12,130 nt of DNA from Acidimicrobiia bacterium (lineage in GTDB: Bacteria > Actinomycetota > Acidimicrobiia > IMCC26256 > PALSA-555), in contig JAFMJM010000058.1 in the NCBI GenBank assembly GCA_017853455.1, positions 1 through 12,130 on the forward strand, written 5' to 3'. The translations under genes were made by a program, and so were the position numbers. Positions 11,825-12,130 of the stretch are shown here, piece by piece. Position 1 is the first letter of the stretch. Each line of letters starts with the position of its first letter. Under the pieces are notes generated by a model. It ran no database searches. It was not told the origin of the DNA and was given only the letters and a program-made list of their open reading frames with translations.

Positions 11825-12130
11825 ATGTCTGCAGTCCTCGCGTCCGCCGTCGCCCAGGTGGGCCCCCACTTCGGTCCGCCCGACCGGGCCTTCGACGGGG
11901 GTGACCACCCCTGGCGTTGGGTGATCGGCCTCGCCATGCTGGCGATCGCCCTGGCCGCCATCGCGGTCGCCGTCGTGGCGTTGGTCCGGGTCAACCGGGC
12001 GGCGGCCGCAGCGGCTCCGACCACCGTCGTCACCGGCGGGTCGGCGGGCGCGCGGGCCGTGCTCGACGACCGCCTCGCCCGCGGCGAGATCGACCCGGCC
12101 GACTACGAGGCGCGCCGCGCCCTGCTCGAG
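11825..12130 (+). CDS. SHOCT-domain membrane protein, 3' end outside window
   Basis: An ATG with AGGAG 7 nt upstream opens a frame that runs, without a stop, to the last base (102 codons seen). Residues 1-30 are polar and include FGPPDRAFDGGDHPWRW. Residues about 33-55 form one transmembrane helix (VIGLAMLAIALAAIAVAVVA). An Ala-rich linker follows, and then LDDRLARGEIDPADYEARRALLE begins at about residue 80. This last part is the SHOCT motif (short C-terminal domain), a roughly 30-residue helix-turn-helix found at the ends of many small actinobacterial membrane proteins and thought to mediate oligomerisation. The motif is nearly complete, so only a few residues are probably missing. The 96-bp gap before it holds the palindrome and no clear TANNNT box. 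Confidence 0.85.
   Translation, partial: MSAVLASAVAQVGPHFGPPDRAFDGGDHPWRWVIGLAMLAIALAAIAVAVVALVRVNRAAAAAAPTTVVTGGSAGARAVLDDRLARGEIDPADYEARRALLE

Noticed and set aside
1..12130. Mobile element, prophage, toxin-antitoxin or defence system
   Set aside because: No transposase, integrase, terminal repeats, tRNA-linked junction or composition shift was seen; every gene has the same GC-rich coding style.

Overview
The window is very GC-rich, densely packed actinobacterial chromosome. The best guess for a group is Acidimicrobiia or a close relative. The support is a WhiB-family regulator, tandem wax ester synthase/diacylglycerol acyltransferases, an actinobacterial-type PAC2 protein, frequent GTG starts and TANNNT-type -10 boxes. 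The group is an inference from family content; no rRNA or other marker is present. I see no mobile element, tRNA, rRNA, riboswitch or CRISPR array, and no gap longer than about 175 bases between genes.

Layout. (1) Bases 3-380 hold the 3' end of an unrecognised helical protein. (2) Bases 430-6278 hold a tightly packed plus-strand run of five genes: two paralogous WES/DGAT acyltransferases, a metallo-beta-lactamase-fold hydrolase, an M20 metallopeptidase and a SnoaL/ketosteroid-isomerase-like protein. (3) A hairpin region at 6279-6333 separates this run from a convergent minus-strand PAC2 gene. (4) PAC2 and a CLC chloride channel/transporter gene diverge from a 36-bp gap. (5) The CLC gene converges on an aminoglycoside-phosphotransferase-like gene; the two stop codons share one CTAG. 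(6) Upstream of that gene, on the same strand, lies a WhiB-like gene, which diverges from a LysR-type regulator. (7) The LysR gene is followed by a small LapA-domain membrane protein, a strong palindrome, and the 5' part of a SHOCT-domain membrane protein cut by the window end.

How the genes may work together. The two acyltransferases point to neutral storage lipid (triacylglycerol or wax ester) synthesis. The downstream hydrolase, peptidase and SnoaL genes are linked by position and by a translationally coupled GTGA junction, but no shared substrate can be read from the sequence. The remaining genes look like ordinary housekeeping or regulatory genes.

The most distinctive signal is in expression architecture. 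Six genes have a TANNNT hexamer ending exactly 6 or 7 nt before a GTG start, with no room for a ribosome-binding site, which is the layout of leaderless transcripts. At three tandem gene junctions the TAG stop codon of the upstream gene supplies the first three bases of the next gene's putative -10 box. I did not find a clearly new multi-gene system. The candidates worth checking are this promoter layout, the altered active-site motif in the first acyltransferase, and the enlarged insert in the MBL-fold hydrolase.
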